From Cristatella mucedo (lineage: Eukaryota > Bryozoa > Phylactolaemata > Cristatellidae), in NCBI GenBank assembly GCA_009760855.2, contig WPIO01000167.1, forward strand, positions 370,001 through 420,000: a stretch of DNA of 50,000 bases. Reading direction: 5' to 3'. Both the position numbers and the translations under genes were made by a program. Within the stretch, counting starts at the first letter, position 1; the number at the start of each line of letters is the position of its first letter. The notes beneath the pieces are model-generated. The model worked only from the letters and a program-made list of their open reading frames with translations, had not been told where the DNA came from and did no database searches. Positions 1 through 10,735 of this stretch are shown here, piece after piece.

Positions 1-135
1 TGGTGCTAACACATTCGTACAGCGTCCAACAGCTCAAGACTGTTATCGCTCAATTGAGTGATTGAATCAGAAATGAGATGCTCTAACCGAGACGAAAAGT
101 GATTGAAACATTACAGCTAATTATATAAACACTCG

Positions 136-205
136 CAGCAAATGTAAAGCGCCTAGAGAGAGATTGAGTTCTCTTAGGGCGCTTTATCAAGTGCATTGCT
201 ATTCT
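136..205 (+). repeat. Solo LINE 3' hairpin tail, plus strand
   Basis: GCAGCAAATGTAAAGCGCCT opens a near-perfect copy of the hairpin (AAAGCGCC at 149 pairs with GGCGCTTT near 179; AGAGAGA pairs with TTCTCT), then TATCAAGTGCATTG and a decayed TTA tail. No LINE coding sequence precedes it. Confidence 0.85.
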
Positions 206-739
206 TATCGTAAATCTGTGTAGCAATCTGCAACGACTAAATCAGTTTCTAGAAAACTTAAATATGCAGCGAGGAAACATATCTAAAAATTAGTTCTAAA
301 CATGCCCATGATTGAAGAACGTTAAAGAACTGTAAGATTTTTAGCCTGGTTTCTTCGGATGCAATAGCAGTATAGTTAATCATAGTGAGAAACGTCGTCC
401 ACAAAAAAAGTATAACAGCGTTAGTGGCAATAATTCTGCTTGGCCTAGGCAATGACAAAGTTCGTGCGGCACTGCCAGCCAGCATTCTAGGTTCAGAATT
501 GAGAGCTCGTACACCTAACTTAAGGCCATGTCAAACTGGCGACGTCGCCTTTATTTTAAATGTTCTCGAGTATTTAGAGTCATTGTTTAACATGAGCGTA
601 AACCTTTGCTTTTAGCGAAAAGACAATTAGGCATGATCTTCGAAAAAATTGAGGCCGATTCAATACTGTCAGATGACAACAGTTAGTAATGGCGGGACAA
701 ATTGAGGTCCACTAATTTTTTTAAATGATTCTTATCAAT
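206..739. other. Non-coding, nothing recognised
   Basis: Short open frames on both strands over 258-615 show no domain, no codon pattern and no plausible splice context. Confidence 0.5.
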
Positions 740-1140
740 AAAACAATGAAGGCGCCTAAAAGAAAGTGACAAAACTTCAAAGTTAATGCATTGTTTGGTG
801 GGTAGTCAGAACAGGCTAATGCGAAGCTTGCGATGGGGTAGCTAAAATTCTGAAGGTAGACGAAACCTGAAACAGATGTTCGCACCAACTATGAGCACCT
901 TATAGCATGAAGAGAAGATCTACTAATAGTGGGTTATAGAAGTCTATACTTGAAGTTCAAAATACCTTAAATGTATACTGTACTGGCATCGTCCATGGAA
1001 ACCCCATTGAAGGCAACGTGACTTGGCTGAAAATAGGCACACTTGACTGTGCGTTGAGTTCGGTAAAATCATTTGAAAGATCACTTCGGGACAGGACACT
1101 CAATTGGAGTGCTGCTGGCAAAGCAGAGATTTTGCACGAG
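740..1140 (-). mobile_element. Degenerate LINE fragment, interrupted
   Basis: Two blocks match the LINE minus-strand consensus: about 745-845 (the segment before the conserved TGGTAGCCAGTGCAGGTCGG region) and about 1018-1100 (the GCTGAAAATAGGCACACTTG block). About 170 bases of unrelated or decayed DNA lie between them. Confidence 0.55.
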
Positions 1141-3329
1141 CTGACAACCGAACGGCCAATCGTGATTCGCATCTTTATAACTGACAACTGGCGTTACAGT
1201 TTCAGCTTCCTCTGGCTTACACGTCGTCTATGGACAAAAAATGGCTGTTAAATCAATTAACTTAAAGTCGGTTGGTGACAATAGCTGTTTCTCGGCATTT
1301 AGTAAGCTGTCTGAATTCCCTCAGACAAGTTATAGACTACTATTTTCTAACCCAGCTGCTTACTCTGGCACATTCTGTCCAACTGTCTTTGGCTACTAGT
1401 TCAACGTGATTCACTTCCTTGGATGCCATCCTGACTTATCTAGTACCATATTGGTAATTTTTTGCTAGGAAATAAATATCTTTGGGGCAGCATTTACACG
1501 CGCTAGCCGCTTAGGCTAATCATAGTAACATGTACAAAGTCCTTGAGGCTTCGTGACGTTGCAGTAGGAGATACATTATTAAGTGTTTTGAGAGTTGATT
1601 TAATATATATTGAGCTACCGTAGGACATGGCCTATAAGTGGATCATACTTCCCGTCCATTTTTAAATGTTTTGCTATCAATAATGAATGCAAAATTAGCG
1701 ATACCTGCTGAAAGTGTATAAATGAATTTTAAAGGATGTAAAACAAGAAATGATCCAAGCACTGGTGCAGCTGTCTGTCACCTGCACGAAAGATTAACGC
1801 CTACGTTTAGTAAGGTGATTGCTTCTCCAGGAATTCCATAGTCGACAAGGATCTTCTGCCGTGTTATAAAAGAGGCTGTTAAATCAGCTAACCTCCTTTT
1901 AAATATTTACCTCATAACTGCTCATTTTCATCTCTTATAGATATAGTAATGACAGAACGTGGTTATCACTGTCATTATTACTTATAGAGTATCTTTTAAT
2001 TGAAGGGCTTAACTTCAAAGCAGGCTGGATGGTCAAAATGTCTCTTTCTAATCCTTCGTGCAATCTGGTTGTTCTGTTCCTGTTTTACTTTTAAGTAGAT
2101 GATTAATTTAGTTCCGCAGTCACGTCTTTCCCTTTTTGCCGACTGTTACAATACGGGTTTTTTGAGGCAACGGCAGCACGACTAAGTTTTTAATTGGAAT
2201 TTTAGATGCAATTGTGACTTCCTCCACTCGGGCAAATGCCGCAAACACATAGGGGCAATTCGCACATGTGCATGCTACAGCCAAGAGTAGACAACAGTCT
2301 AACTCACACCACCATTCTAACCGATGCTATTGCTCAAAGCAATCACCTCAAGAGCAAACAAGCATGGTAGCAACAATGATTAGACCACAGGTATTATAAT
2401 AGCAGTACTATCGGATGTTGCTCCTTGCTTTGCTATCAGTACAAGCATCATAGGTCGCTTAGCAATCCTACTAACCTATACTGCTGCTTGGGTTGATACG
2501 GTCGCTTTGGTGGAGGGCGCCATTACCCATTGTTTACTCTTTCGCTTCTATGTAAGCATCCTGTCGTCATCCGTATCGTCAGACTCTATCACAGTTTACA
2601 TCTGTTCACACCAATGCAAAGAGATTCTAGATTAATATTGATAGAATGTAACTGCTGCCCTGCCCGGATTAGTCGGTGCTATCAGAGGTATCAAGCAACA
2701 TGCAGTGAAGCTTGTTTTAATTGCATGTTTGTATTGCACATGGCAATTCACAGAGATACTAACCTCCTTGCATCGGAGCTTAAAAAACGACGTTCAGTAT
2801 TAGCTCTAAGCTCTCCGAATTCGCAATAATCAGCCGGAGGGTATTTTATGGCCAAACCTTACCGTCGTTTGCCTACTTTTATCGGCTGCTAGTTGGAAAA
2901 ATAAGGCCAAATCATCTTGCTGAGCAATCTAATCGCTGCTCAGCTAAGCAATGTTTTTCTCTCTTCAGTCAGATGAATAGCCACTCTGGACGTGCTGAAG
3001 CCAGTGGATCACTTTTAACTTAAAGGCTTGTTTTAGGCAGTGCCTTCATTTATACAGCTTTTTCATATATACATTACTTTATCAGATTTTAAAACGTGAA
3101 AGTGTGTCGAAAATTATATTTAAAAGTCAATTTTTACATGCAGCTATATCTAGCTCTGTGGCGGTAGCTAGTGCATTTTGGTCTGTAAAAACCGCTAAAA
3201 CCTTCTTGCATTGACGGTGGCTACACTTAAAACCCGCTTGCTAGAATGCCTCCTAACGCTGACTTCCTACCATTGGTGAATTGGTTCTCGCCTGATCGTT
3301 TGTGCCATCACCTCGTGCCATAATTGCAG
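1141..3329. other. Non-coding apart from SINE relics; probable upstream intron of the copper-oxidase gene
   Basis: I searched the plus strand for the HPFHLHGH, HWHG and WYHSHSG copper motifs of multicopper oxidases and found none. The longest open stretch (2530-2829) has no recognisable domain. Confidence 0.5.
1820..1900 (+). repeat. SINE family 2 3' end, solo
   Basis: CCGTGTTATAAAAGAGGCTG TTAAATCAGC matches the last bases of the 31.7-kb SINE. A second weaker match (CAAAAAATGGCTGTTAAATC) lies at about 1237. The tRNA-like heads are not recognisable. Confidence 0.5.
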
Positions 3330-3485
3330 GTGTCTGGCCTATGCATTGCCACATTGACATGCACCACGTGGATGGAATGACCGCTCTTGTGGAAACTGTT
3401 GCCGACAAACAAATTTCATTGCCTCAAGGTTTTCCACAGTGTGGCAGCTACCGTTACCGAGATGTCAACATAGCTTCTACATCGG
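3330..3485 (+). CDS. Multicopper oxidase (laccase/hephaestin-like) C-terminal copper-site exon, partial gene
   Basis: Multicopper oxidases oxidise phenols or metal ions with a type 1 copper and a trinuclear cluster. This 156-nt exon follows acceptor TAATTGCAG and ends at donor TCGG|GTGAGT (phase 1 to phase 1). It encodes GVWPMHCHIDMHHVDGM, the last copper-binding motif: His-Cys-His for the type 1/type 3 sites, a second type 1 His four residues on, and the axial Met. It continues with LPQGFPQCGSY, like the tail of animal laccases (LP.xFP.CG). The upstream exon with the HPFHLHGH-type motif was not found in 1-3329, and no downstream exon was recognised to 13 kb. It may be a real gene with long introns or an isolated exon left from a broken copy. 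Family call is strong; functional status is unknown. Confidence 0.75.
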
Positions 3486-4589
3486 GTGAGTACTTCTGTG
3501 GAGCCTCTACTGAAAACTACCCTTCCCAACTACGACACTTGTCTGATCCGGTCATAGTATGCTCTTAAAGTGTGCATCCTGGTGTCGATGTGAGCACTTT
3601 TAGAACCTGTAGCAGTGCGGAACAGCTCGAATGAGTTTTTGGCCAACTTTGCGAAGGAAAAGTTAAGTTTCTCGATTTTCCACCGACGAGCTTGCATAAC
3701 CCGGCCGGAAATTTTCAAACCATCTAACTCTCATGCAAAATCACACCACTATAGCTTAAGCAGCTTTCGGTATGCATTCGATAGCCAGCGAACTTCATCT
3801 CGCCCAACCAAAACAAAGTGAGAAGAATAGCCGAGTCAGGAGTCCAGTTGAGGTAGTGACTACCATGAATACACCATCTCAGGACGTCAGGAAAGAGTGT
3901 GCCATGTTCCGCAGCACGATAGTAGATGACGCTTGATCTGGACGTTTGACTGCCGTTCACATCTTTAATAGGGGTTCAAAAACAACGCAGTTTAACTCCG
4001 AGAACGCGATACCTAAGCATGCACAGGGGTGCTCCAGAAAGATCTTAGGGTAAACGGTTAATTACTGACGATATATCTAGGTAAACTGTTAACGAGGCTC
4101 CTACCTCGAGTCAATATTTTTCTCGTAAAAATGATCGGTTAGAGGAATAAAATACTCAGGGAGTAGTGAAAAAAATGGCGTGGAAAAGCTTTGTAACAGT
4201 CGTGCTCAGCTTCCGGGTAATCAGGTGACTGAAACTAAGCATGTTGACTAAGGTACAAAACCACAATAAAATCGGTTTCGGTATATTCTCTCAAGCCATT
4301 ATTCCTGATCAATCTCTATATGAATTCAAAATGAACAGACGAAGGTGCACGGTCGGTGCTTCCGTAACGCATTTTAGGACTTCGAAGTCCGCTGTCAAAG
4401 GCAGGTAAATGAGAAACAAGATTACGTGTGTTTATCGATTTGTTTAAGCCATTCGCGGCATGATTGAAAGGTCTGGTTTAGTACGTTTGTTATATCTTCC
4501 TCATAGAACTCAGTCTCTTCCTAAGCACTCTAAATTTGTTGCTAGGGAAGCATCATCGAGTATTTAGTGGTAGCATGCTAAATGACAAC
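3486..4589. other. Non-coding, nothing recognised
   Basis: AT-rich. Begins with the donor of the copper-oxidase exon. No downstream exon, polyadenylation site or repeat could be assigned. Confidence 0.5.
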
Positions 4590-5572
4590 AAGAATAACAT
4601 TGTTAGTCCTGACACCCACAGGGTCAGCATGCCAATATAGTTAGTGGCAGCATGCACAGTGTCAGCATGCATAAGCACACAGGACGAACATATTTAACCA
4701 CTGAATCCTCTATTAAGTAGTTTCGCTTCTTTTCCAATGTCATGAACTCGGTGGTATCGTGAAGCCAGTCGGAAGTGAATAACGTGCTTCTTGAACATAA
4801 AGGCTTGGTCTCCCAAGGATTTAGGCCTCCTGGTAGGTTTGGGAAAGCAATTAGATTCCGAATGGATGGTGGTACGATGCTTAGCCTGGTGTGAGAGTAC
4901 ATTGCATTGGCAATTTGGAGACGAAGAATGAAAATATCTAAATGTGAGTAACAAATCCTTTAATTTAATGCTTTCGCTTGACTGGAAGCCAATGCAGGTC
5001 GGCTAGAAGTGGTGTGACGTGGCAACTAGGATGCTTACCATAGGCGAGCCTAGCTGCCGAGTTATAAAACAATTGCAAAGGTGTGATTGCACAAGGCGGT
5101 AGACCAGCAAGCAGCGAGTCACAGAAATCAATACGGGATGTCTCAAATGCAGGAACCAATGAACATGTAGTATCCCTGTTGATGCAAGCCCAAATTGCAG
5201 AGATGTGGTATAGCTGAAAGTATGTGGTTGTCTAGTTAAATTACACTTAGGACCAGAACACCTATATTTCGTACAGACTCGACAGGCAATATGCTGGAAG
5301 AGTCGCTTTTTTAGCGTTAACTTTTCCAATTTCTGATCCACACTCGGTTTGCCCATGAGTATTATGTTGGTTTTACCATAAATTAAATGAAGAAATTTTG
5401 CTGCCATTGCAATGTGAACGTCATCGATGTATGCAGCAAATGAGTTGAGAGGATTTGAAGGGCAGGTGGGCTGTGAGGAATAATAGTAAAGGCATAACTG
5501 GGTGAAATCTGCTTAGAAGTGGAAGCCTATATTTGCCTATAAATCACATCAGCAAGAGAGAGAGAGAGAGAG

Positions 5573-5606
<34 letters not shown>

Positions 5607-5765
5607 GTGAAAATAGCCCGACCAATCACAGAGACCTGAAGGACACCATCCTTCACTGGCTCCCCGAATGTTTTTTTTCATTCACATCAATACTCCGGAA
5701 TCCCAACCACACTGAGACCCTAATCATTGCAGGGTAGTAAGATGACCATGCGAGATGAATCGGAT
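4590..5765 (-). mobile_element. Older LINE copy with an internal microsatellite
   Basis: Diverged copy on the minus strand. The 38-bp 3' UTR repeat is at about 4616-4677, and RT C-terminal fragments can be read in several frames (DFCDSLLAGLPPCAITPLQL, LHWLPVKRKH, ILMGKPSVDQKLEKLTLKKR). Homology continues past the microsatellite at 5554-5603 into the GVPQGSVLGP-equivalent part near 5640-5760. Many frameshifts; dead. The hairpin tail is missing or unrecognisable. Confidence 0.8.
5554..5603. repeat. (AG)n(TG)n compound microsatellite inside a LINE copy
   Basis: About 11 AG units run straight into about 14 TG units. In the intact LINE copies this place reads AGCAAGAGGGAGAGTATAAA, so the tract grew from a purine-rich bit of the RT coding region. 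Confidence 0.95.
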
Positions 5766-7634
5766 CCGAGATGGATTTAGTCATCGACAGTATCAAGAAA
5801 ATGCCAAAACGGATGTCCATATCATTACTCCCATTTTTACGACTTGAATGTGCCAATAATTTCTGCTTTGTATTCAGCGGCCGTGCAATTTCAGGTGTAC
5901 CTACTGCTAAATCGAGCTCTACTACGGATATTAAATTATAAGGATAATATAATATTTGCCAGCAAGGGCTGGTCAAAAAACTAATTCATCCAATGTATTC
6001 ATACTAGCATATTGCGAGATTACTGTTCATTCGCGCATCGACCTAGTGCAGCTTGAGCAGCCGGCTGAAGTGAGCCCTAATACTTTTGCAGGCACCACCT
6101 GCGTAAAGCAGCACTTGCAAGTTATCACTACTTTCTTGGCAGCCAACGCCCTATGTGATACCATCGGATAACAACCTTTTCATCTCGTCGTTTGTGATGC
6201 CATGAGACGCCTACGACAAAGGCTACGCCACTTATTGAAATTCGGTACACTAGCTTTTACACGGTAGCTTTTGTTAATGCTTGCTTTGTAATTCACAAAC
6301 ATACTTAACAAATGAGTTGTATGGCTGAAGCATCTTTTGTGACCCAATAAATATTTCAACTAGCCGAAGTATGCCTGAATATATTATCGAACCTGGCACG
6401 GCCAAATCGTTAGTATGCCTATTCATCTCTTAGGCACTCACATCATTCCTGAACGGTAAACGGATTGTAGCTGTCAATATCCTCATGTAAGCTACATTTA
6501 CAATGCTTACCAATATATTCGACAGCAATTTGATTAGCAAAAGATTACTTCTACAGGTCACCAGAAGGAATCCAACACATACTCTATTCATATACTACAA
6601 ACAAGCTGAGCCTGGTCAAACAAACATAGCTCATACTCATACAGCTATTAGCCGCAAACCAATTCATATTTTGGTATTTTTTCTCGAGGATACGCTGGCC
6701 AAATATCGTTAGATCTGGTAAGGCTTCAAAGGCTAGCAACTCATGGTTGCTGCCTCAATAAAACGTTGGTGTACTGATGTTAGCTAAGCACGGGCAGTTA
6801 TCAAGAATCCCACATTTTAATTAGCTAGTGCGTTTCGTGAAATCTAGAGCAGTCAATTTTCAGATAGTGTGCAACATCTACCTACACTGTTTTTAGTACC
6901 TCGCATAGCCTACCATTATCTTTGAAGCCTAAAGTTCAACTGACCACCTCTACAATTTACCAATTCATGCGTTCTAAATCATCTAAAATTGCTTATCCTG
7001 TTCCTAATACCTAGACTTAAGGAATCGCTAGTAATCTCAAGGTTTGCTATAATCAAATTTAAAGAGGGCAAGCTTAAATATCAGATCATGTGAATAATAT
7101 ATATCTAGCAAATGGAGGGCGAGAGCGAACGTGATATGTACGCAAGCTCCTGATTTTCAACCCTAGCAAATGATGGGAGTGGCAAAATGTTAAATGAAAC
7201 GAGACCCGTAAAAACGGAATCGAATTGTGAAACAATCCCCGAACCATGCTGCCTCCTTCGTACAGCTAGTTGGGGCACCCATTTCCGGTTCTTGCTTGTC
7301 ATTCTGTTTTGCTTGGATGCAAAACGCTGGCTTACTTTCCCCACACACAAAATTGTACAGCATCCGGCAAGAACCTAAAAAAATGAAGTGTTACTAATTT
7401 TAATTATGAGTTACCAAATTTGTCACTATCTATGGCTTTAGCTGGAAAGGATGTGCTAATGTTCGCCAGCGCAAGAGTAGATACCGATGCACAGGAATTG
7501 CCGTTCGCAAAAAGCCAGTCTTTACGCCACTGTCATTACACTGATATAGCACTGGTATCCACTTCACTGCAGACTGTTCGAAACCAAATTAGCCTACCAT
7601 TGCGTCACATCCTAACCATTTTCATTGCCTTATA
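5766..7634. other. Non-coding, nothing recognised
   Basis: AT-rich. Open frames at 5956-6171, 6503-6712 and 7187-7378 are short, without domains or signal peptides I recognise. Confidence 0.5.
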
Positions 7635-8020
7635 GCTAGGGCTTCTCTCTAGACCGTGCATTTAGTTCGTATGCTACCAAAGCCTGGAACTCCCTCCCAA
7701 CTTGCCTCAGAACATCCCCTGACTTGATCACATTTAAAAAGAACTTAAAAACACACCTATTTAGGACGGCATTTAGTGGGTCCCAGTGATTCGTCCTTGA
7801 TTTGCTTATACGAGCTGACACTGTGCATGCTTCCACTAACCAAATTTGCATGCTGACCCTGCGCGTTTCACCCTTAACCATGTTAGTCGTGTTGTTTATC
7901 AAGCATGATATCCACTTACCATTCAATCGCGTTTCCCATTGCAGCAAATGTAAAGCACCTAGAAAGAGATTGAGTTCTATGAGGGTGCTTTACTAAGTGC
8001 GTTATTATTATTATTTTAAC
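7635..8020 (+). mobile_element. LINE 3' fragment, plus strand
   Basis: Short 5'-truncated copy. It begins in the last RT codons (AWNSLP-type stretch near 7680, LKTHLF-type near 7745), then the 38-bp tandem units (7810-7885), the hairpin (about 7945-7995) and an (ATT)n tail ending near 8018. Confidence 0.85.
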
Positions 8021-8149
8021 TTTCGCTTTTAACATTAAATTAGCTTCACTTTTTCGGTTTTTATGCTCTCCCGATTAGTACTCCCACAGGCTACGTTGTG
8101 CTACTTTACCACCAGTACTGTGTCTTAACATTCTCAGCATAATAGTAAA

Positions 8150-8400
8150 AATAACAATACAATTTGTATAGTGTGCTCAGAGAAATGAATCTCTTTCTGG
8201 GCAAGTTAAATTTGCGGCGAAGGAAGCACAATTGAATGGTAAGTAGCACCGTGCTTAATAAATGACAAGAACAATACGGTTATGGTTGACATGCACACAC
8301 TCAGCATGCAAGCTTGGTTAGTGGCAGCATGCACAATATCACTATGCATAAGCACTTAAAGGTCAAATCGCAGGGACCCACTAGGTGCCCTGATAAATTT
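8150..8400 (-). mobile_element. LINE 3' UTR and hairpin fragment, minus strand
   Basis: Matches the hairpin block (about 8170-8215), the 38-bp repeat block (about 8285-8350) and CGCAGGGACCCACTA up to the end of the coding part, then stops near 8400. Sits back to back with the plus-strand copy at 7635-8020, so the two 3' tails are about 130 bases apart in inverted orientation. Confidence 0.75.
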
Positions 8401-9590
8401 ATGCATTTTTATTTATTTTTAAGTTTATTCAAGTAAGGAGATATAGTGACGTAAGTCAGCATCAGTGTACTTTCATAATTCGTTTGAGGTCAGAAAAATA
8501 AATACGGATCAATTTCCTTAGTTTTTCTCAGTGTTATGTCAAAATTAGAAAGAAATCAGCATGGTTATATTATGAATACCCTGCCTTTAAGCAAAACAAA
8601 TCACTACTTCATTTACCGTTGATAAAAGAGCATGCATAGCAATAATTCAACTCAATCAAGGGAATAAAGAAATCTATCTTTCAGATTCAATGATTCACCT
8701 GCAATTGCACTAGTACAAGGCCGCCGCTAACGGTCCGCAGCAACTCTCCAATACTGCCAAAATCATATGTCGAAAACGGGATGTATTGGCTTTCACATCT
8801 GAAAAACGCTAGGCTACAAACTCAGATCTCGCGGTTCTTTTCAATCCACGCCGACAAAAGCCAAATGCCGATGAAGCCCAAGGCACGAACTCGCCGCTAC
8901 CTGCTTGCAGACGCGGCACCAATGCTTGCAGGTTAGTAAGTAAGCCAGCAGCAGAACGGGGTAATGGCAAAGCTCTTAGAAAACCTAAGCATTTTTATGG
9001 CACGGAGAAGTCTATTCAGCGGAGCCAGAGGTATGCAGACATATAGCACCAACCAGCCATTTCGTACAACAGCTCTCGTTTGGAGCCCCGAGTAGTACTG
9101 AAAAGTGGGCCGCTTAAGTATTTGAGCGAATATGCCGTCTGCTTCCAAGCCATAACCTCAATTCGTTAATTATTATGCGGCATCCGCTTTTACACATACC
9201 GTCGAATATGACATACTGGATTCGTGCGGTTTATATTTGCATTGAGCAGACAGCTCTTGCACTTCCAGTTTCAAGCGGTGAGTATCTGACCGAGCCAGAC
9301 GTACAAGTTTGCTTGTGGCATTTTCTAGCGTAAGATTATTTAATCGCCCTGATTATGACTTGTGACTTTGGCTGGTAACTTTAATGTCGGAGTCCGCTGT
9401 TGAAATACCGGTAATTAATACGATTCTAGAAGCCAAGATTGCTTTCATGGTCATTCAACTAAACACAGCACGGTAAATGCAGGATAATTATCAACTCGGC
9501 CTCGCCTCGAATTGGAGTGAACTGTTTATCGGCATGTGCTCTAATCCTCAGTGAACTGCTCGTAAATTATTACGTCAACTCCGCCTATAA
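8401..9590. other. Non-coding, nothing recognised
   Basis: Composition changes from AT-rich to more balanced toward 9.5 kb. No gene-like or repeat structure was seen. Confidence 0.5.
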
Positions 9591-10204
9591 GAATGTAGCC
9601 GAGTTCCAGGGGTCAGAGGCTATTTCTTGCCAAACCCCGCCATACGGCATACTCCGGCCACGCTGCAGCTTGCCATGCCGCTGAGCAAGGGTAAGACAAG
9701 CAGCAGTCAGGTTAAACCTCTTTATAATAAAGCATGCACCAACAACAACAGGGAAACTACACAAGTCTACAGGGAGGGTCCTATACACAGTACACTATTG
9801 GGGCGCAAGACGACGCAGCAAGCCCCTACACACGTGTCAGTTGGTCGGTCGGCTTCTGCAGTCCTGTCGTTGTACCGACTCTGAATCCAACAGTATGAGC
9901 GTATGCCATCCAAAGTCCGGCTGGCTGAGTAACTGCTTGGCTAGTCCGAGTCGACAACTACCACAGTCGTGAGCATCCACCAAAAGACGCCAACACACGG
10001 GGGGTCACGAACATGCTACACGGGGAACGCGAAATATACAAGCCTCAACAACGAGCGAGCTATCCAGCTCCGCTCGGGCCTTGGGTACTCGTTCCCTTGC
10101 GTGCGGGGCAGCATCGCCGGAGCACGCCTGCACGAATCCAGGTGCAAACTCGGTGAGACAGGGAGCCTCCAACACCATGACTTACTGATGACTTTGACTT
10201 TGTT

Positions 10205-10290
10205 TCCTTTGCAGCAAAAGCAAAGCGTCTAGAAAGAAATTGAATTCTCTGAAGGAACTTTATCAAGTGTGTAACAATTATTATTATATG
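10205..10290 (+). repeat. Solo LINE 3' hairpin tail, plus strand
   Basis: TTGCAGCAAAAGCAAAGCGT begins a diverged hairpin tail ending in ATTATTATTATAT. The DNA just before it (9.6-10.2 kb) is GC-rich and not LINE-like, so this is either an extreme 5' truncation or part of another element using the same tail. Confidence 0.75.
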
Positions 10291-10574
10291 AAGAGTATTC
10301 TCACATGCGGAGTGAAACTAATATTGCTTAAAACTTACCGTAATTTATATATTGTCTATTTAACAACATAAAAAATAAAGAAACTAATAATAATCCTCTG
10401 ATTAGTTAACGAAACCTGTTATATTCCGCCGGATGCATTGTGGGAATGTGTTTTTATCGATCACAGTCTCTGCCAAAAATTTCCAAAAGTTGGGGACGCA
10501 TAACTACTGCCTCACAAGCGGAGTAATCCTATATTTTATATTCTCATACGTGGAGTGGACTATAATTCATTTGT

Positions 10575-10735
10575 ACGATACCGTAAGAGAACTTAGTCTC
10601 TATTCAGGTTCTTCGTGTATATTACAGGGCTTGAGCCCGCAACCTCAAGTAGACTCACCTTCACTCACGTCAAATGGATTCTCTACTCTCATTAAAGGTG
10701 AGCCCCCCACAGTAGGGTCAAAACAATTATGGAGA
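10575..10735 (-). mobile_element. tRNA-derived SINE, family 1, minus strand
   Basis: Minus-strand order: head with GTGAGTGAAGGTGAGTCTAC, box-B-like GGTTGCGGGCTCAAGCCC (about 10657-10640), then ACCTGAATAGAGACTAAG and TTCTCTTACGG, the LINE-type tail. More decayed in box A than the other two copies. Confidence 0.62.

Noticed and set aside
136-205. Hairpin considered as a transcription terminator or small RNA gene
   Set aside because: The same hairpin ends every LINE copy, so it is a retroelement 3' end.
1741-1850. CHLH-containing plus-strand frame, considered as an upstream copper-oxidase exon
   Set aside because: The surrounding residues do not fit HPFHLHGH or HWHG contexts, and no splice sites frame it.
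2530-2829. 99-codon plus-strand frame with several Cys and His
   Set aside because: Cys spacing fits no zinc-binding or secreted-peptide family I know, and there are no supporting splice or start signals.
2985-3060. NSHSG-like stretch, considered as the WYHSHSG copper motif
   Set aside because: Lacks the preceding Trp-Tyr-His and lies too close to the C-terminal exon to be the N-terminal domain.
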